Source: Beta vulgaris subsp. vulgaris (taxonomy: Eukaryota; Streptophyta; Magnoliopsida; Caryophyllales; Amaranthaceae). From it: DNA of 64,000 nucleotides. The notes beneath the pieces were generated by a model. The model was given only the letters and a program-made list of their open reading frames with translations. It did no database searches and was not told the DNA's origin. How positions within the stretch are numbered: the first letter of the stretch is position 1; each line of letters begins with the position of its first letter. The stretch covers positions 10,403,487 to 10,467,486 of the forward strand of contig NC_079202.1 of NCBI RefSeq assembly GCF_026745355.1, given 5' to 3'. Made by a program: the position numbers and the translations under genes. Positions 11,375 through 22,700 of the stretch are shown piece by piece.

Positions 11375-11635
11375 TACTCCCTCCGTCCAAAATTAGTTGC
11401 TACATTTTGACCATAGGCACTATTCACGTCATAACTTTGACTATATTTTACTCCATATACATAAGAAAAAACATAGTCGTGTTGGATCTTGTTTGATTCG
11501 TCCCAATTTGTATTTTCCAAATATATAATTTTTATAATTTTTTCATATATGTAATTCAAGATATTGGTGTTTGAAGTTGCATCTCATAAACTGTGAAAAA
11601 GCAAATGTAGCAACTAATTTGGGACGGAGGGAATA
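11375..11635. mobile_element. Stowaway-like MITE, ~260 bp
   Basis: It starts TACTCCCTCCGTCC and ends GGGACGGAGGGAATA. It shares ATAGTCGTGTTGGATCTTG and GATTCGTCCC with its sister copies. It abuts the right half of the older MITE split by the MULE. Confidence 0.85.
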
Positions 11636-12318
11636 AAAATGAAAAATCTATTAAAGGCAAATGTCAAGGGAAGTAATAGAATTGTCATATTCTTCTTTTT
11701 CATACATAAGAAGAAATATTATGGTCTGTCCTTGCACATGACCCTATTCAATGTCCCATTACAAGCCATACACCTCCCATTCCCTCTTCCTTAATATGCA
11801 TTATGCAAGTCCCTGACAACTATATTAATAGGCAGAGATAAAGAAAGTTTTGAGGGAAGACAATTGTTAGCTTTGCCACCTTGTTTAATTGATTTATATA
11901 GTGCACAGTGCACACAAGCCATAATTGTAAGCTCTTAAAATTTTCTTATCATGGCAATTTATGATGCCTTGAAATTCCCTGTATACTAAATTATTCTCAT
12001 AACGTAATGACACTGTTATCTACTCCTATTTTACTAATTTATACACACTTTCAGATAATTTGTGTAAGCATGACAAACAATCATGTCTAAATAAACAAAT
12101 TTTGAATATCCATAATTTACTGGAAAGTTTGACATAGATATACCTAACTATGGATGGTCCAACAACATTATCTTACAAATGTGTTACACAACGATGCTAA
12201 TTTAGGAAAAGATTACAACAGAACATCTACAGAACCCAGTATATCAGTTAGCCTACGAACTTCATAGCCGTTCTTGTTCTCGGTTAGAAGAAGATTTACT
12301 CTCCAATCCAATCCATGG
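11636..12318. other. Intergenic; 3' flank of the LYRM2-like gene
   Basis: AT-rich DNA without a convincing open frame or repeat. The last ~150 bases probably hold the 3' UTR of the gene ending at 12319. Confidence 0.4.
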
Positions 12319-13215
12319 TCAGCAACCTTGCATGTCGAGCATCTCATCTAAGCATTTCACTCTCTCTTTCCCTTCACTTATCAAGAAACGAATCTTCTGC
12401 TTATCCTGACAATCACGATTCTTCTCAATCTCTTCTCTGATTGTTTGTTGCAATTCAACTGCAATTGCATGGATAACCAAAACCATTTCAGAAAACTTTC
12501 AGCAGGCAATCGCACAGAAGATGATTAAGCTTGAGAGAGCGATGATCCATTGAAGTTCAAATAATAAACATATCAATGTAAGTGTAAACCCATACGATAT
12601 TATTGGTTTATTCTACAGAATACTAATGTATTTCAGAAAGTCATAACAGCTCAAAATGAGAAGACTAACTTATGGTGGTCAAAATAATAGACTAAGTTTC
12701 AACCATATATTGGTGAAAAAAATTCCAGGATCACATTACAAAGGTAACATTACTAGGTTTATTTGAACAGCGAAATTTCATGTGGCCATCATTTAAGACT
12801 TGTGAACCCTATAAATATAAAATAGCAATGTCAGAGTTATAATCCCATTAAATAGATAATATAATCATAGAAATCAACGGCCAAAGTTGATAACTGTGAT
12901 GAGGTTTATTTAAATGGTCATATATGTGACTAATTTTTGGTGGAACATTGGAATTTCATGCCTATCACATGAAAATGACTTACAACGACCAAAAAAAATA
13001 GCTACAGCAACATGTATCTAGGATGGCTGATGTGAGGGCATGCACTTGCAAGCAATCATGTCCCAGTGTGAGGAAACCTGAGAGAGAGCAAAGAGAGAAT
13101 GAAAGAGACCTCTTGAATGATTTGGGGCTCGGCTGGCAGTTCTCAATGCTTGCCTATACAGCTTCAGAACTCGAGCACGGAGAATAAAACTTTGTAGATC
13201 CAGGGGAATAGCCAT
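12319..13215 (-). CDS. LYR-motif protein, LYRM2-like, two coding exons
   Basis: Exon 1 is complement(13110..13215), 'MAIPLDLQSFILRARVLKLY' onward. Exon 2 is complement(12319..12458), ending '...EMLDMQGC'. The junction is phase 1: G from exon 1 plus TT from exon 2, donor GTCTCT, acceptor AATTGCAG. The product is about 81 residues, close to the short LYRM2 family. The LYR tripeptide lies at residues 19-21 within 'VLKLYRQALR', followed by 'RAPNHSR', 'EIEKNRDCQDKQKIRFLI' and a C-terminal amphipathic helix. LYRM2-type proteins are small matrix proteins linked to respiratory complex I assembly and the acyl-carrier protein. The start is the first ATG of the conserved frame. No disruption is seen, so it is probably functional. 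Confidence 0.85.
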
Positions 13216-13368
13216 GACGACCTGCTGCAATCATGTTCTTCTATGTTAGTATTACATTCACGGGAATCCTGATGATGACTTAAATTCACAACACACTCAC
13301 GTTACACCAAGAAACAATCTAGACAATGCAAGCTGACCACTGTCATGTTGGTGCATAGGATGAATTTT

Positions 13369-13393
13369 GGGGGGGGGGGGGGGGGGGGGGGGG
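13369..13393 (+). repeat. Homopolymer run of 25 G
   Basis: An uninterrupted run of 25 G lies between the LYRM2-like gene and the 3' end of the Dicer-like gene (25 C in the sense of both genes). Run length may be unreliable because long G runs are error-prone. It could form G-quadruplex DNA. Confidence 0.9.
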
Positions 13394-13822
13394 AGTATAC
13401 TGAACATCTTATGTTATTTACTGAAAAAAAAACTCTTTTTTAGAAATAAACCTTGAAAAGAATGCATCTTGCACTCTTTCAAACAGAGATTAGACAGCTT
13501 TAAAGAGAAATGTGAAGAAAAAAGACATTTTATTAAATCATCGACTATGATCAACGCTACAGACAAGATAAGGCTACTACAGATTATTTCACTGTTACGA
13601 ACGTTACACCATAAAGTACAGGGACATAATCATATTTACTAAGACTAACTTAACAGGGTCTTCTATCCTTGTTAATTTGGGGATAGATTTCGTTGCTTGT
13701 CGATGACTATCAGAAACTGAAACGCAGTACTTCGAAGAACAGGATTTGGAGCAAACATCACTAACAGTAATCTATCAGGGCTTTGGCAGAGAATTTTTCC
13801 TGCTGTTCCACCGACCTTATTA

Positions 13823-16822
13823 TCAGCTGATTACAAGTTTACCCTGCTCTTCCAGTTTATAGAGCAGGTGCAAGGCTGCAGAATCTTGAGACCGTTTCTT
13901 ATCTGCTCTTTCCTCCCCGTTGACCTCCATAACACCGAAGTCAGGTATGAGCAAGGAAATTTTTGACATGAAACTATTGAACCCAGTCTTCTTATCTGAA
14001 CCCTCACCAAATTCAATGGGTGCTCTTGACTTTTGTTCTATAGTTTCGAAGCTAGGCATAGGCCACTGCAATCTTTTACATAGTTCATACAGTGAGTTTC
14101 TTGGCCCCCCTTTCTCTGTGCTAATAGCTGCAATAACTGGAATAGCAGCATCTGAAACTCCATCATCTCCACAAAGCAACTGAGAAACCTTCTGCTTCTT
14201 CTGAGATACATCTATGATGCTAAATTTCATATCTACTAAACCTGAACTGACATCACTGGATTCCCTTTTTTTCCTCTTCAAAACACATCGGTCATATGAA
14301 ATTCCTCTGCTCTCCAGTTCTTTCAACAAATGCAGAGCAGCTTGTCCCTTGGCAGTTTTTCTAATTTTACCAATTCCTTCTCCTATTAATAAGATATCTT
14401 CCAGTTGCAATCTCAATTCTGCAAGCACCACCTCTTTATCATTTTCACAATGTTCTTTAAAGAAGTATCCAAGGCAATCACACAATTCATTCAATTCACG
14501 GAAGGGAGGCAACTCAAGATTATCAGGGGTCACAATGGGAGACAACAATGGTAAAAAAATTCTCCATAGTTCTTCGACATTAAGCTTGGTGTCGATCAGT
14601 ATTGCCCCAGCAATACTTTCGAAAAGGTCACCAAGAACCTTAGGGCATTGTCTTCCTTGCAACGACTTAGAATCTTCTGCAGCCATAACCAACGTAACAT
14701 ACTCTGTTATTTGTTTTGAGATCGACTCGGAGCAATGCTGAAGATGCTGGAACAGGTTTCGCCTAACACAAACTTGAGCAAAATTTTCGTTGCTCACAGA
14801 AGCAGAACGCAGGTCCGTTAGTTCTCCAGGATCAACATCTGTGTGGTTCTGATAAAGATGCCATGTTATCAGTACATCCAGCACAGCATCGCCCAGAAAC
14901 TCCAGCCTCTCATAGCAATAGCCCACCCCAGAATCTTTCTCCGTCAAATGAGTAATAGCTTCGAGTAGCAGTCCCTTGGTAGAAAAGTCATACCCAATCT
15001 TGGACTCCAAGGCTGTAACATGATCAACTTTTTGGTTGCAAGATCGGTCAGATGCCAGATTAATAGCCTTTTCAACATAACAGGGCTCCAGATTAACTTC
15101 AATCCCTAGCCAATTCATCATATGGAGGGCGGCCATTAATCCACCACCAACATAGTATGCTCCAATAAGTGCCTCAACACAATCAGCAATGCTTTTGGAA
15201 ACTAACCACCGATGTCCCCTGTCACAGCTCTTCCCAATTACGACATTCTCGTCAATTGTACGATATTTGCTATCTAAAGGAACTTCAGATGTATCAACAC
15301 CATGTGAACAAGGAACAGGATGGACAGAAAGCTGCCCAGGGGCAACCCAACGACGGGGCTCAAATGCACTATCACGTATGTACGCATGTATCCTACGCTT
15401 AGTTCCCAGTTCATGTAAGTTAGCATTGCCTATAGTTCTTTGGCGCTGACCAGATAGCTTTCCTTCATGTTTCTGGGGATATTTAAGAAAGAGGTGGCAG
15501 CTCACTGCATACTTCAGCACTGAATCACCAAGCAACTCTAAACGCTCTGAAGAAAAATCTTCACAGCATCTTAGAGTCGTAAGCGCTTCCAAAATCAGAG
15601 AGCTAGGCATATGGAATCTGTTCACATTATAGGAAATATCTTCCCTTAGTTGGCAAGCCAACATCAGAGATTCCATCCTGTGAATCAACGAAGGTATTAG
15701 ATACAACGCCCTTAGAAGTGAAATATCAATGTCAATACAGACTAAAAGCTCAGGAGGCATATGAACTGTATTATTTCGCTTTGCATCAACCGGATTACCA
15801 GTTGACAGCATCTTTCGACGGAATGCACTTGCCTCACTATCTGAGAGAAGATTGAACGGGTTATGAGTCTGCTTCAACAGTAATAATGGCTGCCCTGGAT
15901 AGAATAGCACAATCCCATATTTTTTGTTGAAATAATCAGCAAAACTAGGATACTTTGATGGTGTCCCATCAGCTTTAGAATCAAAAGGGCTCTCAGCAGA
16001 GGTATTGACCAAGATGTCAAGGACATAATATATCCTTCCAGTGTGTATTGACATAACGACAGTTTCTTTCAAGTTTTCTGTAGACAATGAACGATCAGCC
16101 AGATATATAATATCTTCGCCAGTGACATTTCCACCTACTGCAGATGAGTCACCACTCAAACTTCTATATTTGCTTCGAGATTGCTCAGCACTCAACCAAG
16201 CAGAGTTCCTTAAAAATTCTACCACACTGACACAAGAGTCAATCCCTTTCCAGTTGATTCTCCAAGAGTCATCATCATTTACGATGTTCGGAACCTCCAG
16301 TGGTAAGATCATATACATGTATGAAGTGCTCCACAGGAGATCATTGTCCCTCTGGAGAAGAAACTCTCTATGGATACCACTTGCTTTTGATCCTTGAAAC
16401 AATTTTCCATATAATCCATTGAAGAGAAGTTCATGAAAGTGCATAGCTCGCTTTATTTGATCTGACCCCAGATGTATTTCTCCACATGGGATAACTGTTG
16501 ATTTGACCATCTTGTCAAGTAAATACAAATCCACTTTATTATTAGCTACATCATCATCTAGCTTTGACTCAGTCAAGAGAACAAAACCAGAGTACAGCTC
16601 ACTATCACAGGAGAAATCGATCTTATAGACATGGAATACGGCACCATGAGGACTATCTCGCCAAGTACCAGATAAGGCACGAAGATGAACTGTCCCATGT
16701 AACTCCTTTCTTTTTGTGGTTCCAGCACCAGCTGACTCACTTATTTTCACTTTCAGATCACTATCCTCACGCCCTTCATTACGATGATCATCTAGAATGC
16801 CCATCAAATGCAAAGTCTTAAA
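13823..16822 (-). CDS. DCL3: Dicer-like 3 (DCL3)-type protein without a helicase
   Basis: A single 3.0-kb coding exon, with the first ATG at 16804 giving about 993 residues. Order of parts: platform/PAZ ('YPSFADYFNKKYGIVLFYPG', near 290-310); RNase IIIa with 'ERLELLGD' (near 420) and 'ADCVEALIGAYY' (near 545); RNase IIIb with 'ERLEFLGDAVLD' (near 635) and 'GDLFESIAGA' (near 727); a first dsRNA-binding domain ('PPFRELNELCDCLGYFF', near 765-835); and a C-terminal region with 'KGGPRNSLYELCKRLQWPMP' (near 900-990) typical of DCL3. Both catalytic acidic sets are present. DCL3 cuts RDR2-made dsRNA into 24-nt siRNAs for RNA-directed DNA methylation. The DExD/H helicase and DUF283 are missing. An acceptor (CCTAACAG) precedes 16822, and the first codons 'LHLMGILDD' look like the end of the DUF283 region, so the gene seems cut at an old exon edge. 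No introns interrupt 3 kb. It may be a truncated functional paralog or a decaying copy. Confidence 0.85.
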   Translation of the reverse strand, partial: FKTLHLMGILDDHRNEGREDSDLKVKISESAGAGTTKRKELHGTVHLRALSGTWRDSPHGAVFHVYKIDFSCDSELYSGFVLLTESKLDDDVANNKVDLYLLDKMVKSTVIPCGEIHLGSDQIKRAMHFHELLFNGLYGKLFQGSKASGIHREFLLQRDNDLLWSTSYMYMILPLEVPNIVNDDDSWRINWKGIDSCVSVVEFLRNSAWLSAEQSRSKYRSLSGDSSAVGGNVTGEDIIYLADRSLSTENLKETVVMSIHTGRIYYVLDILVNTSAESPFDSKADGTPSKYPSFADYFNKKYGIVLFYPGQPLLLLKQTHNPFNLLSDSEASAFRRKMLSTGNPVDAKRNNTVHMPPELLVCIDIDISLLRALYLIPSLIHRMESLMLACQLREDISYNVNRFHMPSSLILEALTTLRCCEDFSSERLELLGDSVLKYAVSCHLFLKYPQKHEGKLSGQRQRTIGNANLHELGTKRRIHAYIRDSAFEPRRWVAPGQLSVHPVPCSHGVDTSEVPLDSKYRTIDENVVIGKSCDRGHRWLVSKSIADCVEALIGAYYVGGGLMAALHMMNWLGIEVNLEPCYVEKAINLASDRSCNQKVDHVTALESKIGYDFSTKGLLLEAITHLTEKDSGVGYCYERLEFLGDAVLDVLITWHLYQNHTDVDPGELTDLRSASVSNENFAQVCVRRNLFQHLQHCSESISKQITEYVTLVMAAEDSKSLQGRQCPKVLGDLFESIAGAILIDTKLNVEELWRIFLPLLSPIVTPDNLELPPFRELNELCDCLGYFFKEHCENDKEVVLAELRLQLEDILLIGEGIGKIRKTAKGQAALHLLKELESRGISYDRCVLKRKKRESSDVSSGLVDMKFSIIDVSQKKQKVSQLLCGDDGVSDAAIPVIAAISTEKGGPRNSLYELCKRLQWPMPSFETIEQKSRAPIEFGEGSDKKTGFNSFMSKISLLIPDFGVMEVNGEERADKKRSQDSAALHLLYKLEEQGKLVIS

Positions 16823-19560
16823 CTGTTAGGAAATTGCATGTATGATAAGTAACAATTTTAGCTTTGCACGTTATGTGATCCCTACATCAAAATGAATAAA
16901 AGACCCATAAGTACTCAGAAAATCACCGGTGCAAATAAAAGCACATTAATTTGTGATAGGTGCACATGTTCTCTTGTCAGCTGAGGCATCTGGACTTGTC
17001 ACAGATAGAGACAGAAAGGAAGGCAGGCAAATCAAAAAAAATCATTGCCCATGGCTTGACATCCTGTTACTCTTGACTCTCATTTCCACATCTGCACCCT
17101 TTTCAGACACAAATTTAATACTTGGAACAGATATGGGCATTTCGGTTGCATCCTTCAAATATACAAAACCTTGGGAAACAAATCCCAGAAATTCTAAATA
17201 ACCTGACAAGTTTGAAGATTCTCAATAGCATATGCTCGACAAATTTCTTGGACAGGTACGCATGGTAACACAACAAGAGCGACTAAAGCCAATACTAGAA
17301 ACAGTAGTAACCTGATGCTTCAGTATCTTCTAAAACACAGACAATGAAGTCTTCAAATCAATAGAACACCATGCTCTCGACAAGGTCGACCAGCATCACT
17401 TACTCCCTCACCACAGTCGTATCGGTCATAGAAAGATTAATCCTAGTTGTATTGATTGACTGATTTCCTCTGTTTTCCAGCAACAGTTACACAATGGACA
17501 GAGAAGCACTATGATAATCTCTATCACGTTATATAATGCAACTAGAAATGGTGTTTAGCAAGTCAGAACCAATTACATAGACCACTTAGGAATATGTACT
17601 ATTTCCTTGATGACATAAGTGACAAATAACAATTAAAATTTTGTTACCTATGTCTGTAATTGCCATAAGTTTGTAAGCAACCATAAAACTACTACCTACT
17701 TCCACCCAGCACCTATACCGTACACTTGGGTGTATGTAGCTCTAGGTAGACCCAGTCAAATGATCAAAATTACTTGGAAATGAGGAAAAATAAACCTGAA
17801 ATGTTAAAGACCAGCAAAAGTGACTTTGAAATGATAATTTTGAAATAAGCAAAGGCAACATTCAAACATCAAATGAGCAATGTCTTCTGAAATGAGTAAA
17901 AATTAGCTCCAGGTGTACCTAGCTCTACGTACACAACATGTACCTTATAACCTACGCTTCCAACCACTATGAAACAGTAGAAAGAAATAATTTCATAACA
18001 TTTTTATATACTTTTTAATATATTCCAGCGAAACAACACCCCTCCCCCAACTCCTCAAACAAAAGACAGAAAAAGAATGCTGTATTTTCTTAAACAGCAA
18101 AGTCAAATACTACGGTCTACACTCTACAGCAAATACACACGAGCAAATTTGATCAGAGAACATGACTAACTTGGACAGACCCAATCAATGTCTGGAACAG
18201 AAGTAGAGCTCAAATCGCAATGATTAATTGGAAGAACATCAATCTAATTACTATTCCAAAGCATATGTTATTACAATCGCTAATCAAAATCGGAAAAAAA
18301 TTTGATCAGTAAACAAGACAATGTAAACTTATAAATACATCACCAAATCACAGAAAGATCAACTGTTGTTGAAATTTATGACTCTTCAATGCCCTCAAAT
18401 CCACTAAATCAAAATTTAACATACAATGATCACTTCAAAAATAAAATAATAATTCAATCAAGAAAATGACGGATTACAATTGCTTAAAAATGGCACATAG
18501 TCTATCAAAAACAAGACAAAATTAAGAGGTTTTTACGGGAATATACCGGGGTAATAGGGCATTTTGTGGGGATATACTCACTAATTTTTTTTGTGGGATA
18601 TACCAACCTAAATTTGAGTTTTGTTAAAATATACCAAAAACACTATTTTCGGCAAGAAAGTTAAATTTTTGGCCTTTGACTTGCTTAATAACTCTTTATA
18701 TATAGTGCGTGATATTCAATTGCTTCTATAACATTCATGTTCCTCCAACTTCATCACTGTCACTTTGTGGCTCACTCGCGAGTTCCTACAAACGCCGAAA
18801 ATTTCACTTTCTTGCGGGAAATAGTGTTTTTAGTACATTTTAACAAAATTTAAATTTAGGTTGGTATATATCCCAAAAAAATTAGTGAAGTATATCCCCA
18901 CAAAATGCCCTATTACTTTGGTATATCCCCGCAAAAAACTCCAAAATTAACTCAAATAAATCCATCACCAAATTATAGAGAGTACATTGCAACTAATTTA
19001 ACAAAAATGACTATTAAAAATTACTCCCTGAAACCTACTTAACCAAATATTTAATTTCATGAGCACTCAAAAAAAAAAAAAGCTAGATTCTAGCTAAAAG
19101 AGAAGAAGATTACACTACATTCGAACAAAACATAAATTCATCATGTTGATCACAAATTCAGTAAAAAGAAACTAGAATTTGATCGTATATTGATTATAAA
19201 TTCAATTTAATTTCCTTTTCTCCGAAATTGAAATTAAAGTACTCCATAATAATAAAAAAACACAAAGATACAAAGTAATTGCATGAGCAAAAGGTCTTAG
19301 ACATGGAAATATAAGAAAAAAAAAAGATTGAGAGATACGAAATTCAAACATCGAGAACAAAAATCTTTGAGAAATTCGAAGGTGATGCGTAACATAGATT
19401 AGTGAATTAGAAAAGAAAAAATTGCTTGAATTATAAGCGTACCGTGAACTCCTGAAAGTAGAAAAAGGAAGAAAATGCGTGGATTCTCTCTCCTCACTCT
19501 TCACCAGACTTATTTTAGAGTTTAAGAGTTTAGAGTTGTGTGAAGTTGTGAGTTGTGACT
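16823..19560 (-). other. Probable leader intron and non-coding first exon of the DCL3-like gene
   Basis: On the minus strand a TTCACG|GTACGC donor ends a candidate non-coding exon at 19443 (running back to about 19560). The CCTAACAG acceptor precedes 16822. The 2.6 kb between holds no recognisable helicase or DUF283 sequence. It contains the fold-back element at 18526-18941. An open 99-nt stretch at 17071-17169 with splice-like borders was noted but not recognised. The exon placement is inference from splice signals alone. Confidence 0.4.
18526..18941. mobile_element. Long-TIR fold-back MITE, MULE-like, 416 bp
   Basis: Two ~150-bp arms form an imperfect inverted repeat. The outer ends are GAGGTTTTTACGGGAATATACC and the complement of GGTATATCCCCGC...CTC, and both arms contain CACTATTT and GATATAC motifs. 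It is flanked by the 9-bp duplication CAAAATTAA (18517-18525 and 18942-18950), as for Mutator-like elements. It sits inside the presumed leader intron of the DCL3-like gene. Confidence 0.8.
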
Positions 19561-19733
19561 GTTACTAGTTACAACTTACAAGTACAAAGTTGCAACAACC
19601 GATGGCAGAATGCATTGATATCTGATGCTCTGTTTCAGTTTTCCACGCGGGCCGATTCGAGAAAGCCCATTTCGAACTATGCCTTTCTCTTTTTTTTTTT
19701 TTTGACAAAGGATAAAACAACAACAGATACAGG

Positions 19734-22700
19734 TTAGCTGTTCCTTGCCAGCTTGGCGAGATTATGAGCTAACTTGACCTCTTCTCTACCTACCTTGATA
19801 CAAGATATGAAGGAATAACTATTCGCTATTCTTCTGATGTCTTTAACAATGTTGTCAATGTTCTTATTGGATGATTTTTTGCTGTTCAAAGCCTTGATAA
19901 TTCTATATTATCCGTCTTGATTCTCAGACCTGTGGTTCGCCATTCCATATCCGTTAGCGCTTTCAGAATAGCGTACGCTTCTGCTTGCTCTGCTGAGTTG
20001 GCGAAAATCTTCATTGCGGCTTCTTCGTTTATCTCATTATTCACATTCTTCCAAGCTACCGCTGCTTGCCATTGATTTGATGTCGTTCTCTTCTTCCAAG
20101 CGCCATCGACAACATGGTTTGAATATTGGGAATATTTCCATCTCCTATTGTCCATTCTGATAAATGATTGTTATTTGATTTTGTGATTTCCTCTTGTGAT
20201 GACTTGGCTAGATTTCGAATCTGCCTCTCTCTCGTGGTATTCAACCTGACGGAGTGATCTTTCTTAATCATCATAATTCGATCGGGATTTGGGAGAATCC
20301 CTCTGAAAATGACTTCATTTCGATGAACCCAAATTGCCCATAGTGTTGCTATGAATTCTGACTCCATTATTAAGCCTTCTTCCCTCTTTCTTTTCTTGAA
20401 AAGATTGAGGAAGTTCTTTATCCACTCCTGAATTTTCAAGTGCGACCCATTTCCCGCCACAATGCCGAGCGACCCGCTCCAAATTCTTTGGGTAATTTGG
20501 CAGTCTCGAAGCAAGTGAGTTGTAGTTTCGTCATGTAATTTGCAAAGGCAGCAAATTGGGGTAATACCAGCTATTTTTCTCCTGATGAGATTATCTGCCG
20601 TTGGTAATGCATTGTTGAAGATTCGCCATAAGAAGTGTTTCCACTTCGGAAAGTAATCCGCATTCCAGAATCGCTTCCAGAAGGTTGGGTTGTTGTGCTG
20701 CTGCTGGGTTCCTTCACTAAGAAACCAATATCCTGACTTTACTGCGTATTCCCCTGATTTTGTGTGACTCCAATTTATCTCGTCTTCTATATCCGCCTTC
20801 GGGATATGGGTGGCAAAAATTTCCCTTGCATCTTCTTTGGAGAACTGATTCCAAATGATAGAGGGATTCCACGATTTGTTTTGATTTATCAGATCGGACG
20901 CCCAGGTAGGGGCAAAGTTGGAGTCGGAACTACGTGCATCACGAGGGACAAAAGATCTTGTCGGGTGCCATTTGTCAGACGCTAATCTAACCGACTTCCC
21001 GTTCCCAATTTTTTTGTACATACCATCTTTGCAGGACCTACTGGCTCTTAGGAGGCTTTTGAAGGCGTAGGAACTGTTCTTAGGGCCTTCGTTGTCCATA
21101 GCAAGTTGAATAGGATCCTTCTTATACTTAGCAACGTACAACTGATGTATTAAGGAATCCTTATTTTTGTGAATGCGCCAAGCTTGGTTGAACAAGTGAG
21201 CTTTGTTTGCAAGAGAAATGTTCCTAAAGCTGAGACCTCCTTGAGATTTATGTTTTTCTAGCAAGGACCTCTTCCTCCAGTAAATCGGGGTTTTGTCATT
21301 TGAGGATCCCCACCAGAATCTGAGGAGCATCGAGGTGATTTTCTGAGTGATTTTTTGTGGGATCAAGTAGGTGGAGATAATGTTGGAAGCTAAGGAAATT
21401 AAGATTGTGTTAATCAAAATTAATCTTCCTGATGGTGATAAGTTAGAGAATTTCCAAGATGAAATTTTTTCCCCCACTTTAGTAACTAAAGTGTTAAAAA
21501 CTGAGGTGGTTCTCCCATCCACTTCCATGGGGCACCCTAGGTAAGAGCCTATTTTATCTTTCTCAGCTACACCGAGGGGTTTCCTCATGATCTTCCTGAA
21601 TTTGAAGGGCGTATTGGGGCTGAAAATGACATGAGACTTGTCAAAGTTTATCATCTCACCTGATTTCTCACAAAAAGTGGCCAGAGTATTTTTGATTACC
21701 CAACAATTTTTTGGAATAGCTCTGAAGAAGAAAAGAGCATCATCTGCAAAAAATAAGTGAGAGATTTGAGGAGCTTTCCTCGCAATTTTGAGACCTTGAA
21801 GCTCTTTAGTATCCTGCAGTTTCGAGAGATTTTTGGATAGGACTTCCATGCATAGAATGAAAATGTAGGAAGATAAAGGGTCTCCTTGACGAAGGCCAAC
21901 TGAAGGGAGGAAAGACTCAGTGGGCTCTCCATTCACCAAGATTGAGTAAGAAACAGTTGTAATGCATTGCATTAGCCAATTGACCCAGGGATCAGGGAAA
22001 TTCATCCTTTTTAGCATTACCTCAACAAAATCCCATCTAATTCTATCGTATGCCTTACTTAGATCGACCTTAAGGATACCAGCAAAACTACTCCCTTTCT
22101 TCCTCTTTCGAACCCAATTGATAATTTCATGTGAGATGAGGCAGTTATCTGTCATCTGCCTTCCTTGGACGAATGCGTTCTGATATTTATCCACCAAGTC
22201 GCTCATGATCGGTTTCAGTCTGTTGGCTAGCAGTTTGGCAATGATTTTGTAGGAAGAGTTACAAAGGCTTATCGGTCTGAAGTCCTTTGAGTCTTGGGGT
22301 CTATCTTTTTTGGGAATCAGGGTGATGAAAGTTTTATTTTGCTCTTTTAGCATAAAACCTGAGTGTAAGAATGCTTTGACACTCTTGATCACATCAGCCC
22401 CAACCAGGTCCCAGTTATGCTGAAAGAAGATCGGTGGAGTGCCGTCTGGACCCGGGGATTTTAGAGGTTTAGAACTGAAACAAGCCTTTTTGATATCTTG
22501 ATTTGTGAAGGGAGAGTTTAGAAGATCAATGTGATCTTTGGATAAGGTTGTAACAGGTAAGAAGAAGGGATCATCTTGCTGTATTCGGTTTTCTTCATCA
22601 TGCCTTATTTGATAGATCGACTTGAAACTTTTAAGGAACAGATTCTTGATTTCGTTTTGGTTTGAGGTCCAGACTCCTTCTTCAGTTTTCAAAGCTTTTA

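Noticed and set aside
17071..17169. Open 99-nt stretch with splice-like borders inside the DCL3-like leader intron ('VYLKDATEMPISVPS')
   Set aside because: It is open in one frame only and matches no Dicer domain I know; too short to call an exon without transcript data.
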